DNA of 64,000 nt. Origin: Cokeromyces recurvatus (lineage: Eukaryota; Mucoromycota; Mucoromycetes; Mucorales; Mucoraceae). The translations under genes and the position numbers were made by a program. Shown here one piece after another: positions 35,171 through 47,356 of this stretch (position 1 is its first letter; each line of letters starts with the position of its first letter). Below the pieces are notes generated by a model. That model did no database searches and was not told the DNA's origin. It saw only the letters and a program-made list of their open reading frames with translations. Where the stretch lies: assembly GCF_025118155.1 (NCBI RefSeq), contig NW_026251424.1, positions 124,001 to 188,000 of the forward strand, given 5' to 3'.

Positions 35171-35576
35171 AACCTATTTTATCTGTCTCTTTTCAAATAA
35201 TAAAAGATTGTACGGCACACAATATTCATTTGCATAAAGATATATTTATAATATTACATAAACATATTTACTACATATAGTTAATTTATAAAGGATCCAT
35301 TTTAACACAGGGAAAAAAAAATTTAGTATACGTAATAATCTTAAAAAAAAAAAACTGAATATATTCTTAAAAAATATGCTCTTTTTCTTCCTGCTGCTAA
35401 CACGTCATGCGGTATTTAAATTATATTTCAATTTTTATAGGTCCATTTTATTTAATGTGCCTTTTACAAAAGCCAAGACGCCGCTTTTATTGTAATTTAT
35501 TTTTGTGTGTCTGTTTTATTTTTTTTCTTAAAAAACACACACACATACATATATACTTAATTATAAATTAAGCAGA
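34914..35576. other. Divergent promoter region
   Basis: Shared 5' region of the secreted protein (-) and STT3 (+). It has a poly(A) run of about 31 at 35138-35168, other A/T runs and a CA/TA repeat just before the STT3 start. No gene seen. Confidence 0.5.
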
Positions 35577-37940
35577 ATGGCAAAGCTGGATGTCAGCAGC
35601 CAAAAAATATTACTTAAAAGAGCCATTCTCGGCTTAATTGCTGTTGCCGCCTTTTCGTCACGTCTATTTAGTGTTGTTCGATATGAGTCTATTATTCACG
35701 AATTTGATCCTTGGTAAATTAATGTACACTAAGAAGAAATATATATACATATATACATACATACACGCACATACATATATATATATTTATATAAAGATAC
35801 ACAAACTAAATTATCAATTATATCATGAAAATATAGGTTCAACTATCGTGCTACACGAATGCTAGTTAAAGATGGTTTTTATGAATTTTGGAATTGGTTT
35901 GATGATCGTTCTTGGTATCCGCTTGGACGCGTTGTGGGTGGTACTGTCTATCCAGGTTTAATGGTCACGGCTGCGACGATTCATAATATTCTTCATTTTC
36001 TCAATTTCCCAGTTGACATTCGTAACATCTGTGTCCTTTTAGCCCCCATGTTTTCAGGATTAACCGCCTTTGCAACTTATCTTTTAACAAAGGAATTAAA
36101 AGATAGTTCTGCAGGTTTATTAGCAGCCGTCTTTATTGGTCTTGCACCAGGTTATATCTCTCGATCTGTAGCGGGTTCTTATGATAATGAAGCGATTGCT
36201 ATCTTTTTATTAATGTTCACTTTCTTCCTTTGGATTAAAGCCCTCAAATTGGGTTCTGCTCTTTGGGCTTCAGCAGCTGCCTTTTTTTATTTTTATATGG
36301 TGGCTGCCTGGGGGGGTTATGTATTTATTATCAACATTATTCCTTTACATGTCTTTGTCTTGATGTTGATGGGTCGTTTCTCAAATCGTATCTATGTTTC
36401 GTACTCTACGTTTTATATCTTGGGTACATTAATGTCCATGCAAATTCCCTTTGTTGGCTTCCAACCTACTCGTACATCTGAACACATGGCTGCTTTAGGT
36501 GTCTTTGGCCTTTGCCAAATTCTTGGTTTCATTCAGCTCTTACGTAGTCATCTTCAAGCTAAACAATTCCAAATCATTCTCAGGGCCTTTGTATTCATTG
36601 CCTTTGTCTTGGGTCTATCAGCTCTCATCTTGTTAACCATGAGTGGTTACATTGCCCCTTGGACAGGTCGATTCTATTCACTTTGGGATACGGGTTATGC
36701 TAAGGTACACATCCCTATCATTGCCTCCGTATCTGAGCATCAACCTACTGCTTGGCCTATGTTCTTTTTCGATCTACAGATGCTTATCTTTGCTTTCCCT
36801 GTAGGCATTTATTTGTGTTTCCGAAAATTACAGGATGAACATGTGTTTGTGATCGTGTATGGTATCTTTGCTTCTTACTTTGCCGGTGTGATGGTGCGTT
36901 TGATGTTGACCTTGACACCCGTTGTCTGTGTCTGTGGTGGTATGGCTATCTCTACATTATTAGATACCTATCTTGATATGAGTCCGAAGTCTACATCAGA
37001 TCAACAAGGCCCACAAAAGAAAAAGAAGAATGGGTCGTCATCTCATGATAGTAATGATGATAAAAGGAGATCGCGTATCATTGGTAAAGATACTCGTATC
37101 TTGGTTGTCGGTCTATTTAGCTTTTTCCTTGCCATGTTTGTCTGGCATTGTACTTGGGTTACCTCGAATGCCTATTCTTCCCCTTCTGTCGTCCTTGCCT
37201 CTCGTAACCCTGATGGTTCACAACGTATCATTGATGACTTTAGAGAGGCCTACTATTGGTTACGTAAGAATACGGATGAGGATGCCAAGATCATGTCATG
37301 GTGGGACTATGGTTATCAAATTGCCGGCTTCTCGAATCGTACGACACTTGTCGATAACAATACATGGAATAATACCCACATCGCCACTGTAGGACGTGCG
37401 ATGTCAACAAATGAAGCTGATGCGTATGAAATCATGAAGAAACATGATGTTGACTATGTACTCGTCATCTTTGGGGGTCTCCTGGGTTATTCAGGTGATG
37501 ATATCAATAAATTCTTATGGATGATTCGAATCGCTCAGGGCATCTGGCCTGACAAGATCAAGGAAGCGGATTATTTCACACCCCAGGGGGACTATCGAGT
37601 CGATGAGCATGCCTCAAAGGCGATGAGGGAATCATTAATGTACAAGATGAGTTATTATCGATTCCATGAAATGTTTGGGGGTCGACAACCCTTTGATCGT
37701 GTACGTAATCAACCTTTACCTATGAAGGGTCCTGAGTTATCTGTATTAGATGAGGCCTTTACGTCTGAAAATTGGATTGTTCGAATTTACAAGGTGAAAG
37801 AGTATGATAACTTGGGAAGAGATCATCATCAGGCTATGGAATTTGAAGCCGGTAAAAAGAAAATAAAGTCAAAGAAGAGTCATAAAAAGAGTCATGATCG
37901 TAGAAGAAGAGCAGCCGCTGCCTATGATGATTTAGATTAA
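35577..37940 (+). CDS. STT3: Oligosaccharyltransferase catalytic subunit STT3
   Basis: ER-membrane enzyme transferring the lipid-linked glycan to asparagine in N-x-S/T sites. Model: exons 35577-35713 and 35837-37940, giving 746 residues. Features: a polytopic N-terminal half; E-F-D-P-W-F-N-Y-R-A-T at 42-52 (first lumenal loop with the metal-binding Asp); S-V-S-E-H-Q-P-T at 343-350; the W-W-D-Y-G catalytic signature at 534-538; and [11 protein letters not shown] at 552-562 (DK/MI-type motif region). A Lys/Ser-rich linker occurs near residue 435-460, and the C-terminus is strongly basic and cytosolic-looking. It converges on the S9 peptidase gene with about 120 bp between stops. Confidence 0.95.
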
Positions 37941-38062
37941 AAAAGAAAAAAAACAAAAAGGAATATAATATTAAAAAGAAAAAAAAATGAAATAAAAAAA
38001 TGATATATTATAAATACAAATATACAACCAAAATTTATTTATATGTGTATTCATTTATTTAT

Positions 38063-40135
38063 TTATTTATTTTGGGGAAAGTTATAAATCTTTACTCCTT
38101 CTACATCTTCAACAGGGAAACCAAAGATTTGACCATAAAACCATTGCTCAAGCTCGATTGTACGTTTGATGTTTTCGGCACGACGGAAACCATGAGCTTC
38201 ACCTTCATAGAGAACATAAGCGACGGGGACATGGTTCTGTTTGAGGGCATTCACCATGACCTCCGCTTGAGAGGGCGGGACGACCTTGTCCTGAGATCCC
38301 TGGAAGAAGATGATGGGGCATTCAATTTGATTGGCTTTAAATAAGGGAGAACGATCGATATAGATCTCCTTCTCCCTTGGGTACTCGCCAATTAAACGGT
38401 CAGGGTATCTCGATTCAAACTTGTGAGTCTCCTTAGCTAGTAAAGTGATATCAGAGATGCCATATCGACAACACCCTGCTTGAAAGACCCTTGGACGGAA
38501 GGCCAAGGAAGCCAAGGTGGTGAAGCCGCCTGCGCTACCGCCTTCGATCGCCAACTTGTTACCATCCACCAGACCTTCCTTGGCTAAATACAAGGCGGCG
38601 TTACAACAGTCATCGACATCAACGACACCCCAATTCAATCTTAAACGATTACGATAGGCACGACCATAGCCAGTACTACCTCCATAATTGACATCTGCAA
38701 TAGCAAAGCCACGTGTAGTCCAGTATTGGATAGAACGTTTATAGCTATTGTTTGTGGAGGAGGTGGGCCCACCGTGAGAGAGGAGACGAAGAGGAGGAAG
38801 AGCTCCTGGACGATCTTGATAGTTGGGATTCTTGGGTGCATAAAAATAGCAATAAGCCGTCCTACCGTCGGTCGTAGGGAATTCAATCTCTTTACCAATC
38901 GATATATACTCGGCTTCTAATCGTTCTGTCTCCGTTCGTTGATGGACATGAAGAATGACCTGTTCCTTTATATCATAAGAGACAAGTGAACAAGGTTCAG
39001 TGGTTGAGGACATGTTACCAAGTACATACTCATGTTGATTGTCATCAAGATAGATGCGAAGATCAGAGAAATGATCATATTTACAGTCTAAACGACTTAG
39101 CGTCCTCTCTTGTGTATCCAAGATAGCAAGTGAATCCTTATCAACGACAATTAATTGGTGTGCATTTGACTTGAGTGGTGTATAGTCAGAAGGATTGAAT
39201 CTCCAAAGAGGTCCAACAAATTCTTGCTCAAGGGGTCTCTCTAACAATAAGTTGACCTCTTTACCATTAAAGGAATATAAATTCCAAAATCCAGAACGAT
39301 CAGAGGCGAAATAAAGTGTGCCATCGATACCAAATTCAGGTTGCTAAAATTGATATATATGGAAATGAATATATATAGATAGATATATAGATGGTTAGAT
39401 TAATAAAAGCCAAAAGCTAAAATTTAAGGACTAGTTCCTTACAGAAATGCTTTCTTCAATTTCATCACCAGCAACACAGATCATATCCTTTAAAACAAGT
39501 TGTTCATTTTCATAGAGAGTGTTGGCATAGTAAAGACGAGTAAAGTCCCAGGGCATATTGGGATGCTTCCAACAAACAAATGCCAATTCATTTTGAGCAG
39601 AAAGACGAGGGAAAGCATAAAAATCTTCGCCCTGAGCAATGATGGTCTCATGCCCAGAATTCAAGTCAATGGAGACAAGAACATTAACAACATCTTTAGG
39701 TTCTTCATTAAGGAAATGTTCCTCACGAACACATACCAAGAAACGATTTTCTTTGTCAATGGTCAAATCAGCATAACGATAAAGTGTATTAGGTTGAGTT
39801 AAAGGTTTAATTTCGTTATTAAAGATGGTATAAAGTCGGGAATCATCATTGTTAGAAAACACAACAAGACCATTTGAAACTTTAAAGGCACCTAAACCAT
39901 ATTCATGAACACGAGTCATACAGCTATATCCTGCAGGTAAAAGTGCTTCAGGAGGTAGTTGACTGTCATGAATAGACTGTTTAAAAATCTGTCCTCTGCC
40001 TTTTTCGTGGGCAACAGACTGACACCAATAAATAAAGCCATTATCAACACATGTGTCAGTAGCAGTCGCTCCAGCTGATAATGACTCTGCTGTAATAGGT
40101 GAAGGCCATGCCCCATAAGGTTTAATTTCAACCAT
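38063..40135 (-). CDS. S9-family prolyl oligopeptidase-type serine peptidase
   Basis: Minus-strand model: exons 39443-40135 and 38063-39343, giving 657 residues. The N-terminal half is a beta-propeller-like region. The C-terminal alpha/beta-hydrolase carries the catalytic triad: Ser501 in I-E-G-G-S-A-G-G-F, Asp583 in G-S-Q-D-K-V-V-P and His615 in E-G-E-A-H-G-F. H-G-G-P-T near 420 would form the oxyanion region. Such enzymes are dipeptidyl-peptidase or acyl-aminoacyl-peptidase-like and cleave small peptides. There is no signal peptide, so it is probably cytosolic. The exact specificity is not determinable from sequence. Confidence 0.88.
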
Positions 40136-40497
40136 TATTTATTGTTAATATAAAAAAAAAAGAAAAGAAAATATAAATGTATACACTAGTAGTTTACCCG
40201 CGCTTTTTTAATAATAATAAAAAAAAAAAAAAAAAATCTCGAAGGAGTAACTTTCCAAAAAAGGAAATTAAGTGTATTAAAGTCTTCTCCTACAAGTTAA
40301 AATAGTAGTAAGGGATGAAAGATATACATCATGTATATTATTATGCAACTAATGATTATATGCCTTTTTTTTTATTTTTTTTTTTATTTTTTAATTTTCT
40401 TTACAAGTTTTATTAGTGTTTTCTTCTTTTATTTTTATTTCTATTTTTTTTTTATTTTTTTTTTTTTTTTACAAATATTAATGTCTTTATAGAAAGA

Positions 40498-40758
40498 ATG
40501 AGTTCATCATACCCTATTCCTCATCAAATTTTATCAAATAATAGTAAATATATATAAATATATATATTACAACTAGGTAATCAGTTTTAAATTCTACGAA
40601 CTAATTTTGTCTTATATACGTACAATAGCATCACAGAATTATGAATATTATTCTAACTGTTCCAAGCCATCAACAATAAGAGAAGAGTGCGAAGAATGTG
40701 ATCATGAAGAAGATAATAGCTGCTATTCATCAGAAGGATATATACATTCTCCTATGAA

Positions 40759-40790
<32 letters not shown>

Positions 40791-41641
40791 ATGATGATCA
40801 GACTCATTTATCAAATCTAAATACAACAACAGCATCATCCTGGATAGAAGAACAACCATCATCATCACCCTCTTTATTTTATAACAATAGTTCTTTATCA
40901 TCATCCTATTGTTGTGATTGTCGATATGATGCATGTAGACATCCATCTAATGAATCATCGAAAATAAATGCGGCATCAAGCGCAGTAGTAGTAGTAGTAG
41001 ATCAAGAAAGAAGCAGAAGCAACAGCAGTAGCAGTAACAGTAACAGTAGCCAATCATCTATAAGTACTCTATCAAAGCGACGACGAGAAAGACGTAAAAG
41101 AGAAGGATGGAAATATTATGCACTCTGTCATTGCTGTTGTGGAAGAGATAGCTTCTCTTCTCGAATGACTGTCTTTTGTATCTTTAGTATTCTTATGTTG
41201 GGAGCCTTTGCTGCCTTCTTTTGTTGGCCACGTACGCCTAGGGTGTCGATGGGTGGAGGAGTTGGATCATTGAGTGGATCCCTGATGGGTGGGGAGGAGG
41301 ACAGAGACAAGAAGAGATACCTCTTCGACCTTCCCTTCAAGCCACATGGCAAGTGAATGTGACACTCGATAATCGAGACAACTGGATTCCAGTTTACATT
41401 CAACAGATGGATTTTGTCATGATGGACAGTTTAACATTAGCTAAAATTGCTTGGGCCACAACTTCGGCACCTTTTGCATTGGAACCAGGACTTATTTCAC
41501 CTTTGACCCTCACTTTTAATGTAGATTATCAGGCCGCTGATCAAACAGATCCTACATTTCAAAATTTGTATAATGCATGCGGACCACAAAGGAGCCCGAA
41601 GCAAAGGCCTGCTTTAAATGTTATATTAAAGGTACGCTTTA

Positions 41642-41673
<32 letters not shown>

Positions 41674-41826
41674 CGTACGAGCGTGTATGTATGTATATGT
41701 TTATGTGTAGCTAATTCAAAAAAAAAAAAATAATGTTGATAGGTTTCATTTCATATACTTGGAATTGTATGGACACCTGTGGTTACAGCTACACCTTATA
41801 CAGGAGGCATTTTATGTCCATCATAA
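40498..41826 (+). CDS. Type II membrane protein with LEA-like C-terminal domain
   Basis: Model: exons 40498-40543, 40629-41242, 41305-41631 and 41743-41826, giving 356 residues; the lengths sum to an exact frame. The cytosolic N-terminal half is low-complexity, with poly-Ser (AGT)n near 40758-40790, Cys-rich patches and a basic R-R-R-E-R-R-K-R stretch. A single hydrophobic helix follows (M-T-V-F-C-I-F-S-I-L-M-L-G-A-F). The lumenal/extracellular part has W-Q-V-N-V-T-L-D-N-R-D-N-W-I-P-V, the hallmark of a LEA14-like immunoglobulin-type fold found in fungal vacuolar/plasma-membrane proteins. The first and third splice positions were chosen to keep frame and are less certain. An N-terminus starting further downstream at 40755 is possible. 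Confidence 0.65.
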
Positions 41827-42003
41827 ACATATCAGTCATTCTATTTAATAATATATAAATTTTACATCTTCATATATGTATATATATATATATATATATT
41901 AGTGCTGTTTATTTTATATGTATAAAGTAAGGAAATGAGGGATTAAAAAAAAAAGGAGAGAAAGGATAAGCTGTAATAAATGAGCAAAGTATTTATATAA
42001 TAT

Positions 42004-42339
42004 TTAAAGACGATTTGAAGTACTACAAACAAGTAATCCAGAATTATTTCGAAAATCATAAAATCCATAATAAGGTATACGATTTAACTTTTTTTGTTCT
42101 TCCTCTTCTTCTTCTTTATCCAACTCATTAATACAAGTATCAAACCATTGTTGCTCTTGTAATTGATTTGAACGTTGAGAACATTCCTCACGTAGTAAAT
42201 TTGTAATCAATACATATTTTCGAATAGATAAATCAGTACGTGTAGTAGTTTGATAATATTCTAATAATTTTGAACGACTTATAGATTGAATATCAAAATT
42301 ATTATTGCTATACATGTGTTTATTATTGAGCAATTTCAT
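42004..42339 (-). CDS. Small protein with SERTA-like segment
   Basis: Intronless 111-residue frame. The central part (S-R-S-K-L-L-E-Y-Y ... D-L-S-I-R-K-Y-V-L-I-T-N-L-L-R-E) resembles the SERTA motif pattern, in which K-L is followed about 20 residues later by V-L-I-x-N-x-L-R. It is followed by an acidic run E-E-E-E-E-E and a Tyr-rich tail. SERTA proteins act in transcription and cell-cycle control in animals; in fungi the role is unknown. The resemblance is by eye only. Confidence 0.5.
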   Translation of the reverse strand: MKLLNNKHMYSNNNFDIQSISRSKLLEYYQTTTRTDLSIRKYVLITNLLREECSQRSNQLQEQQWFDTCINELDKEEEEEEQKKLNRIPYYGFYDFRNNSGLLVCSTSNRL

Positions 42340-42447
42340 GATATCAAGTTAAAGAAAAAAAAAAAAGGAGAGAAAAATAAATAAAAGAAAGACACTATTT
42401 ATATAATAAAAGATTAATTAATAATAATAACAAACTGTTGTACTTGC

Positions 42448-42485
<38 letters not shown>

Positions 42486-43183
42486 TGCTGCGATTTTATT
42501 ATATCTCCTTCTTTTATATATCGAATGAAGCGTAGTATTTTTATAATAAGTCTGCCAAATTTATTACTATATTTGTACACATAAAAATATAATGCATGCT
42601 GTCATTTATTGATGAATTTTCTTTTTTATGCATAACTATCATCGCTTTCACTCAACTGGTCCCATTAAATAATAAATACGATTCTCACACGAATCTTATT
42701 TGATAAACGTACTCAATCAAAAGGTAATCATTTTTAAGTAATAAAGTTGGCTGTCATCATACTCTTATTATGTAATTAAAGCAGTCTTAATCATGTTGTA
42801 TAATAAACATTATTTATCAATATATATAAGCCTTTAAAATACATACAACCCTAATTATTAAATATAACATTTTAGAGAGCTCCTTTCCTCTTCCCATACA
42901 ATTTTGTGTTTGAGGAATAGCAAATATGACAGACTGTACACCTATTCTAAAAATAATTATGGGATATTTACCTAATACTTTTATTTAAAAATAAATAAAT
43001 ATATAAAATAAATAAATAAAATAAATAAATGTGTATATAAATTTATCTATCCTTCACAATCAGTAGGACTCATATTATTTGACGAATCTATTTTTTCCTT
43101 TCATATGAGTTAATTTCTTCTCACTTGAACTCTTTATGATGAGACACTAAATCCTCAACATTTGATCCCTCTTCTATGGAATT

Positions 43184-43221
<38 letters not shown>

Positions 43222-43978
43222 AAAGGAAAAGGCATCAAGAAGTAAACACACTTGTAAGCCTCTGCTGCTATTTTCAACCAAACTGCAGAATGAGTTCACA
43301 TTTGTGGATGGGCGCATTATTCACAATCAATCATCATACAACGACTCATACTCTACTGTTTAACTGATAAATTCCAAGTAATGCTCCATTTGTGGGGGAG
43401 GGGAGAGAGAGGCTCCTATCATTTATATTTTTAAAAGACTTGCTCCCTTCCTTAACTTTTTTTTTCTTTCTTTCTTCAAAATTGTCTCGAATTCCTTTGA
43501 CAGTAGGTTCACCATATCTCTTCTCACAAATAATGCCCATCATTGAGTTAGTTTTTAGTACAGCTCCTACTACAGTTTTAGCTAGCTTTTTCCACGGAGA
43601 GGACAATTAAAAAAAATAAAAATAAAAATAAATAAATAAATAAATAAATAAAAACCTTCTTAAACTTAATATATCGTTCATGAATTACACAATTCAATAC
43701 ACAAATGAAAAAGTTATATCTATCTCTTATACAAACCTCAAGTTCTTTCAAAATATTAAAGTAACCTTCACTTTTTTTTTTTTTGATCTCAAAAGGGGAT
43801 ACCCAATAAGATGAATATGTTAATTTTAAATTATTAGAGTAGTAAAGTGGATAGATGTGACTGTAGTTGTGACAAGTTTTGAACCGAAAGTTTATTTTAT
43901 TATAAAAAAAAAAAAAAAAAAAAAGGCTTTTCTCCCTCTCTTATTGTGAAGCTAGCACCTTACAAAGAAAAATCAAAA
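42340..43978. other. Repeat-rich intergenic region
   Basis: About 1.6 kb of AT-rich DNA with poly(A) runs (for example 42451-42483 and 43186-43219) and AAATA tandem repeats (43610-43650). The only coding trace is a dead transposase on the minus strand at about 43250-43606. Confidence 0.45.
43250..43606 (-). pseudogene. Decayed DDE_3 transposase fragment
   Basis: Read on the minus strand, the region shows pieces of the Tc1/IS630 catalytic domain in the right order but in different frames. First comes a T-V-V-G-A-V-L-K-T-N-S-M-M-G segment, matching the strand after the first Asp. H-Y-L-E-F-I and then V-N-N-A-P-I-H-K (43301-43321) follow; in the last, the second catalytic Asp (D-N-A-P-I-H) has become Asn. 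Stop codons and frameshifts interrupt it. It is distinct from the intact copies at 19-25 kb. Confidence 0.65.
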
Positions 43979-45609
43979 ATGGCTAGTGATATTGCACAAA
44001 TACAAAAAAAGAAAACCCAGCCTAGTCGTAAAGGTAAAAAGGCTTGGCGTAAGAATGTAGATATAACTGATGTCGAAGAAGCACAAGAAGAATTACGATC
44101 TATTGAAAGAGTGATGTAAGTTTTTTTTTTTTTTTTTTTTTTCTAGAAATGGGGGAGGTGGAGAAAAAGAATCATGATTGATTAATCAAAGAAAAGAGAA
44201 AATAACCAAGTTTGAATAAAACTCATATTTATTACAGTGGACATACTGAAGAATTAAAAGATGAAGAACTTTTCACAATTGATGTTGCTGGTGATCACCA
44301 TGGTATTTATTATTATTATTATAGATCTTTCAAAGATGTACAATTTTTTTTTAACATTGTTGATTTTAGTGAAACGTAAGCTTGCAAAAGATAAACCACT
44401 TCGAGTGGATGAAATATTAGCACAAAGATCAGCTGTACCTGCTATCAAGTCAAAAAATGCTTTCCAAAAGCCCGAGATGACGGATGATGTCTTTTCAAAA
44501 CATGAATCTAAACTGTTGAAGCGTAAAATTGAAAATAATGCACCTCTTGTCCCTAAAAAGAAAAACAAAAAGACCCTGAATGTGAAATCATATGATTTAT
44601 GGGATGATGGTATGAGTCTTTTTTTTTTTTTGTTAGATTATAATCATGTTAATTTAACTTATTTGAATTAGAGCCAAAGAGAGAAGAAGCAGCAAATGAC
44701 TTTTTGCCTATAGAAGAAAAAATAAAGGCGCCCAAGACGATGTTAAAGAAACCTAGTGCCTTAGAACATGTACCTGCTATTCATACACCAGAAGGAGGAC
44801 AGTCTTATAACCCAACTTTAGAAGATCATCAAAGATTACTTGCCAAGGCAGTTGAAGTAGAAGAACGTAAAGCAGAGATTTTGAAGAAATTACAAGAACA
44901 ATTATCTTATCGTGAAGAATTAAAACTATTGGCTGATGAGTTGGCTCATTCAGAAATTACAGCAGATGGTAAAATAGTTACGACTGAAGCAGTAGAAGAA
45001 GAAGAAGAAGAAGAAAGTGATAAAGAAGAGAATGATGAATCAAGAGAAAGAAAAAAGAAAAAGAAAGGAGAACGCAAGACACGTCAAGAACGTCATAAAT
45101 CACATCGTCTAGCCACAGAAGAATTACAAAAGAAACAAAGATTACAAGAGCGTGCTATTCGTCGACAGATCCACATGCTTCGTGATATCGAAAAGGAGCT
45201 TTCAGAACGAATTGAAGAATTAAATGAGATTGCAGAAAAGAGAGGTGAACGTAAAATAGAAGAAGAAAAGAAAGGTTTAAAGAAGATAGGTAAATACACT
45301 GTACCGGAATTACCTGTGGACGTTCAATTGACAGATGAATTATGTGAGACACTTCGACAATTAAAGGTAAATTTCATATAAGAAGTAGATTCCCTTGTAT
45401 TTGTTTATTCTAATTGAATCTATATAAATATATAGCCTGAAGGAAATATATTCCGTGAACGATTTATTAGTATACAACAACGTAATATTATTGAACCTAG
45501 AGTACCCGTTAAGCCAGGTAGAAAATATAAGCTCAAAGAATATGAAAGAAGAAGTTATAAGAACTTTGATCGAGATGAAGAAATTAAAAAGAAGAGAAAA
45601 AATAAATAA
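43979..45609 (+). CDS. NOP53: Ribosome biogenesis protein NOP53
   Basis: Nucleolar factor required for 60S subunit maturation; it recruits the Mtr4-exosome to pre-rRNA. Model: exons 43979-44115, 44238-44302, 44370-44609, 44672-45366 and 45436-45609, giving 436 residues. Highlights: S-R-K-G-K-K-A-W-R-K-N near the N-terminus, S-Y-D-L-W-D-D (about 156), Q-S-Y-N-P-T-L-E-D-H-Q near 196 and a long charged coiled-coil with a poly-Glu run (about 265-275). The family C-terminus is F-R-E-R-F-I-S-I-Q-Q-R-N-I-I-E-P-R followed by a basic tail. Splice joins reproduce these motifs in frame. It converges on the CBM21 gene with 52 bp between stops. Confidence 0.9.
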
Positions 45610-45661
45610 AAATGCTAAACTTTTTTTATTATTTAAAAAATGAAATAAAAAATGAAGATAT

Positions 45662-46858
45662 TTAAATGTTAATAGACATGGGAGATCTACTTGGACTTGT
45701 AGAATAAAAGCAATACTTATTTACAAGTTCCATATAAGATTGAGAATTTAAATCAGCAAGAGAAGGAGAAGTAGAAGTAGTCGTAGTCGTAGTCGTAGTT
45801 AAGGGTGAATGACAAGAGAAAGGATTACTTGTAGGAATAGATGCAGGCTTTATGACGGTATTATTATATCTTGAGGTAGTTAAAGGAGAAGGTGATAAAA
45901 TAGGTATAGTAGTAGATGATTGACTACTTTGTTGAAAAGATTGACTAAAATCGTATCTTGATTTTAATAATTTATAATTATTATCTTCAGTAGTAAACTC
46001 GTTATTTTTCTTTTTTAATTTTCTATTGATCTTTAATTCATAATTTCTTCCATCGTTATTGTCCCAGAATTCTTCAGAACCCACTTTATAATTGACAGCG
46101 AAATAAAGCGTAGTAGTCGTAGTAGTAGTAGCTGTAGCTGTAGTAGTAGTAGTAGTAGTAGTAGCTGTTGTTGTTGTGTTATTAGGAATGTCAATATCAA
46201 AAGTAAAGATATCATAAGCTTTATGACTTTCATAAAAGATGGCTTCTTTATTATGAGTTGTCTTCCAGAAATCAAAACTATATCGAATCGTCACTCGCTT
46301 TTGATAACTTAGATTACGAACAGATATTTTACCAGTAATTGAATTTTGATGATCTAATTTAATCAAATTTTTATCAACTCTTATCACTTTATTCTTTCGA
46401 TCAATAATATCAGCAAGTCGAGTAGGCCAATTTGCAAATACTAAAGATGTTTCAAATCGTTCCTCGTCTTCTTCTTCATCATCGTCACTCTCATCACTTT
46501 CATTTGCCCAAAATATACTCTTTCTTCTAACAGATAATGGAGTTTGAGCCTTTCTAAATAAACAAATATCCTCCAGATTTTTATTATTAAAATGAACAGA
46601 TTTGATACCCGTTGTAGGTGAACAAGGAGCAGAAGCAGATCTTGGAGTCTTTAAAGATGATTTTAATAAAGGGGATGAATGTAAATGAAATGATTTTTGT
46701 TGTTGTTCATTGCTTGTTGTAAGTATTAAATCATCTTTTGGTAAAGATAAAGCATGAGCCACTAATTGACAAGTGTATTCATTCGGCTGTTCTAAAGTAG
46801 GATTCTCTATTGATGTTCTTTTCTTTAATGTAACACGTTTTTTATTAGTATGAATCAT
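45662..46858 (-). CDS. PP1 regulatory subunit with CBM21 (glycogen-targeting type)
   Basis: Single-exon frame of 398 residues from the chosen ATG (an in-frame ATG 15 codons upstream, at 46903, would add a hydrophobic stretch that looks like leader DNA). It carries a K-S-V-H-F RVxF-type PP1-docking motif at 86-90 and a CBM21-like domain at about 165-277 ending in W-D-N-N-D-G-R-N-Y. This combination defines glycogen-targeting subunits of protein phosphatase 1 (Gac1/PPP1R3 type), which bring PP1 to glycogen synthase. An acidic D-E-S-D-D-D-E-E-E-D segment separates the two. Odd: a run of about 25 Thr/Ala residues (225-250) is inserted inside the CBM21 domain, and the C-terminus has another poly-Thr tract. 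Confidence 0.8.
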   Translation of the reverse strand: MIHTNKKRVTLKKRTSIENPTLEQPNEYTCQLVAHALSLPKDDLILTTSNEQQQKSFHLHSSPLLKSSLKTPRSASAPCSPTTGIKSVHFNNKNLEDICLFRKAQTPLSVRRKSIFWANESDESDDDEEEDEERFETSLVFANWPTRLADIIDRKNKVIRVDKNLIKLDHQNSITGKISVRNLSYQKRVTIRYSFDFWKTTHNKEAIFYESHKAYDIFTFDIDIPNNTTTTATTTTTTTTATATTTTTTTLYFAVNYKVGSEEFWDNNDGRNYELKINRKLKKKNNEFTTEDNNYKLLKSRYDFSQSFQQSSQSSTTIPILSPSPLTTSRYNNTVIKPASIPTSNPFSCHSPLTTTTTTTTSTSPSLADLNSQSYMELVNKYCFYSTSPSRSPMSINI

Positions 46859-47356
46859 CCTAATAATAAAGAAAAGAAGAAGAGAGTAAAAGGGAAAGAG
46901 CAAGTGAGAGAGAGAGTGATTTATATATGCAACATAATATACTGTTGTCGTCCTTTCCCCCTCCTCCCCCCAACAACAACAACAAATAAATGTCCCTTTT
47001 TATATTACAATACATCATCTTCTTATCATGAATTAAAAGTCATTTTTGATTGGTGTAACTATATTATATCTAACTCTATTCTATCATGAATAAAAATTGA
47101 CATGTATATGTTTATGAATATGTATATGTGTATATAATAAGCTTTTTTTTCTTTTTCCTTTTTTTTTTTTCCTTTTTTCTTTATTCTCTTTTTTAGATTA
47201 TATTACATTAATGGGGTTAGTAGTGATATGGATAGTGATAATAAAGTTTTCTTTTATTGTTTGCATCTTTATAAACAAGAAGTATGTTTGTTGTAGGATA
47301 ATAAACTCAGTTACAAATAGGTTACAATTACAAATTCCCACAGATTTTTTTTTTTT
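46859..47356. other. Spacer between the epsin and CBM21 genes
   Basis: About 500 bp with a GA-repeat near 46900, a CAA repeat near 46970 and T-rich DNA near 47140-47190. It is promoter DNA of the CBM21 gene and the 3' flank of the epsin gene. No gene seen. Confidence 0.5.
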
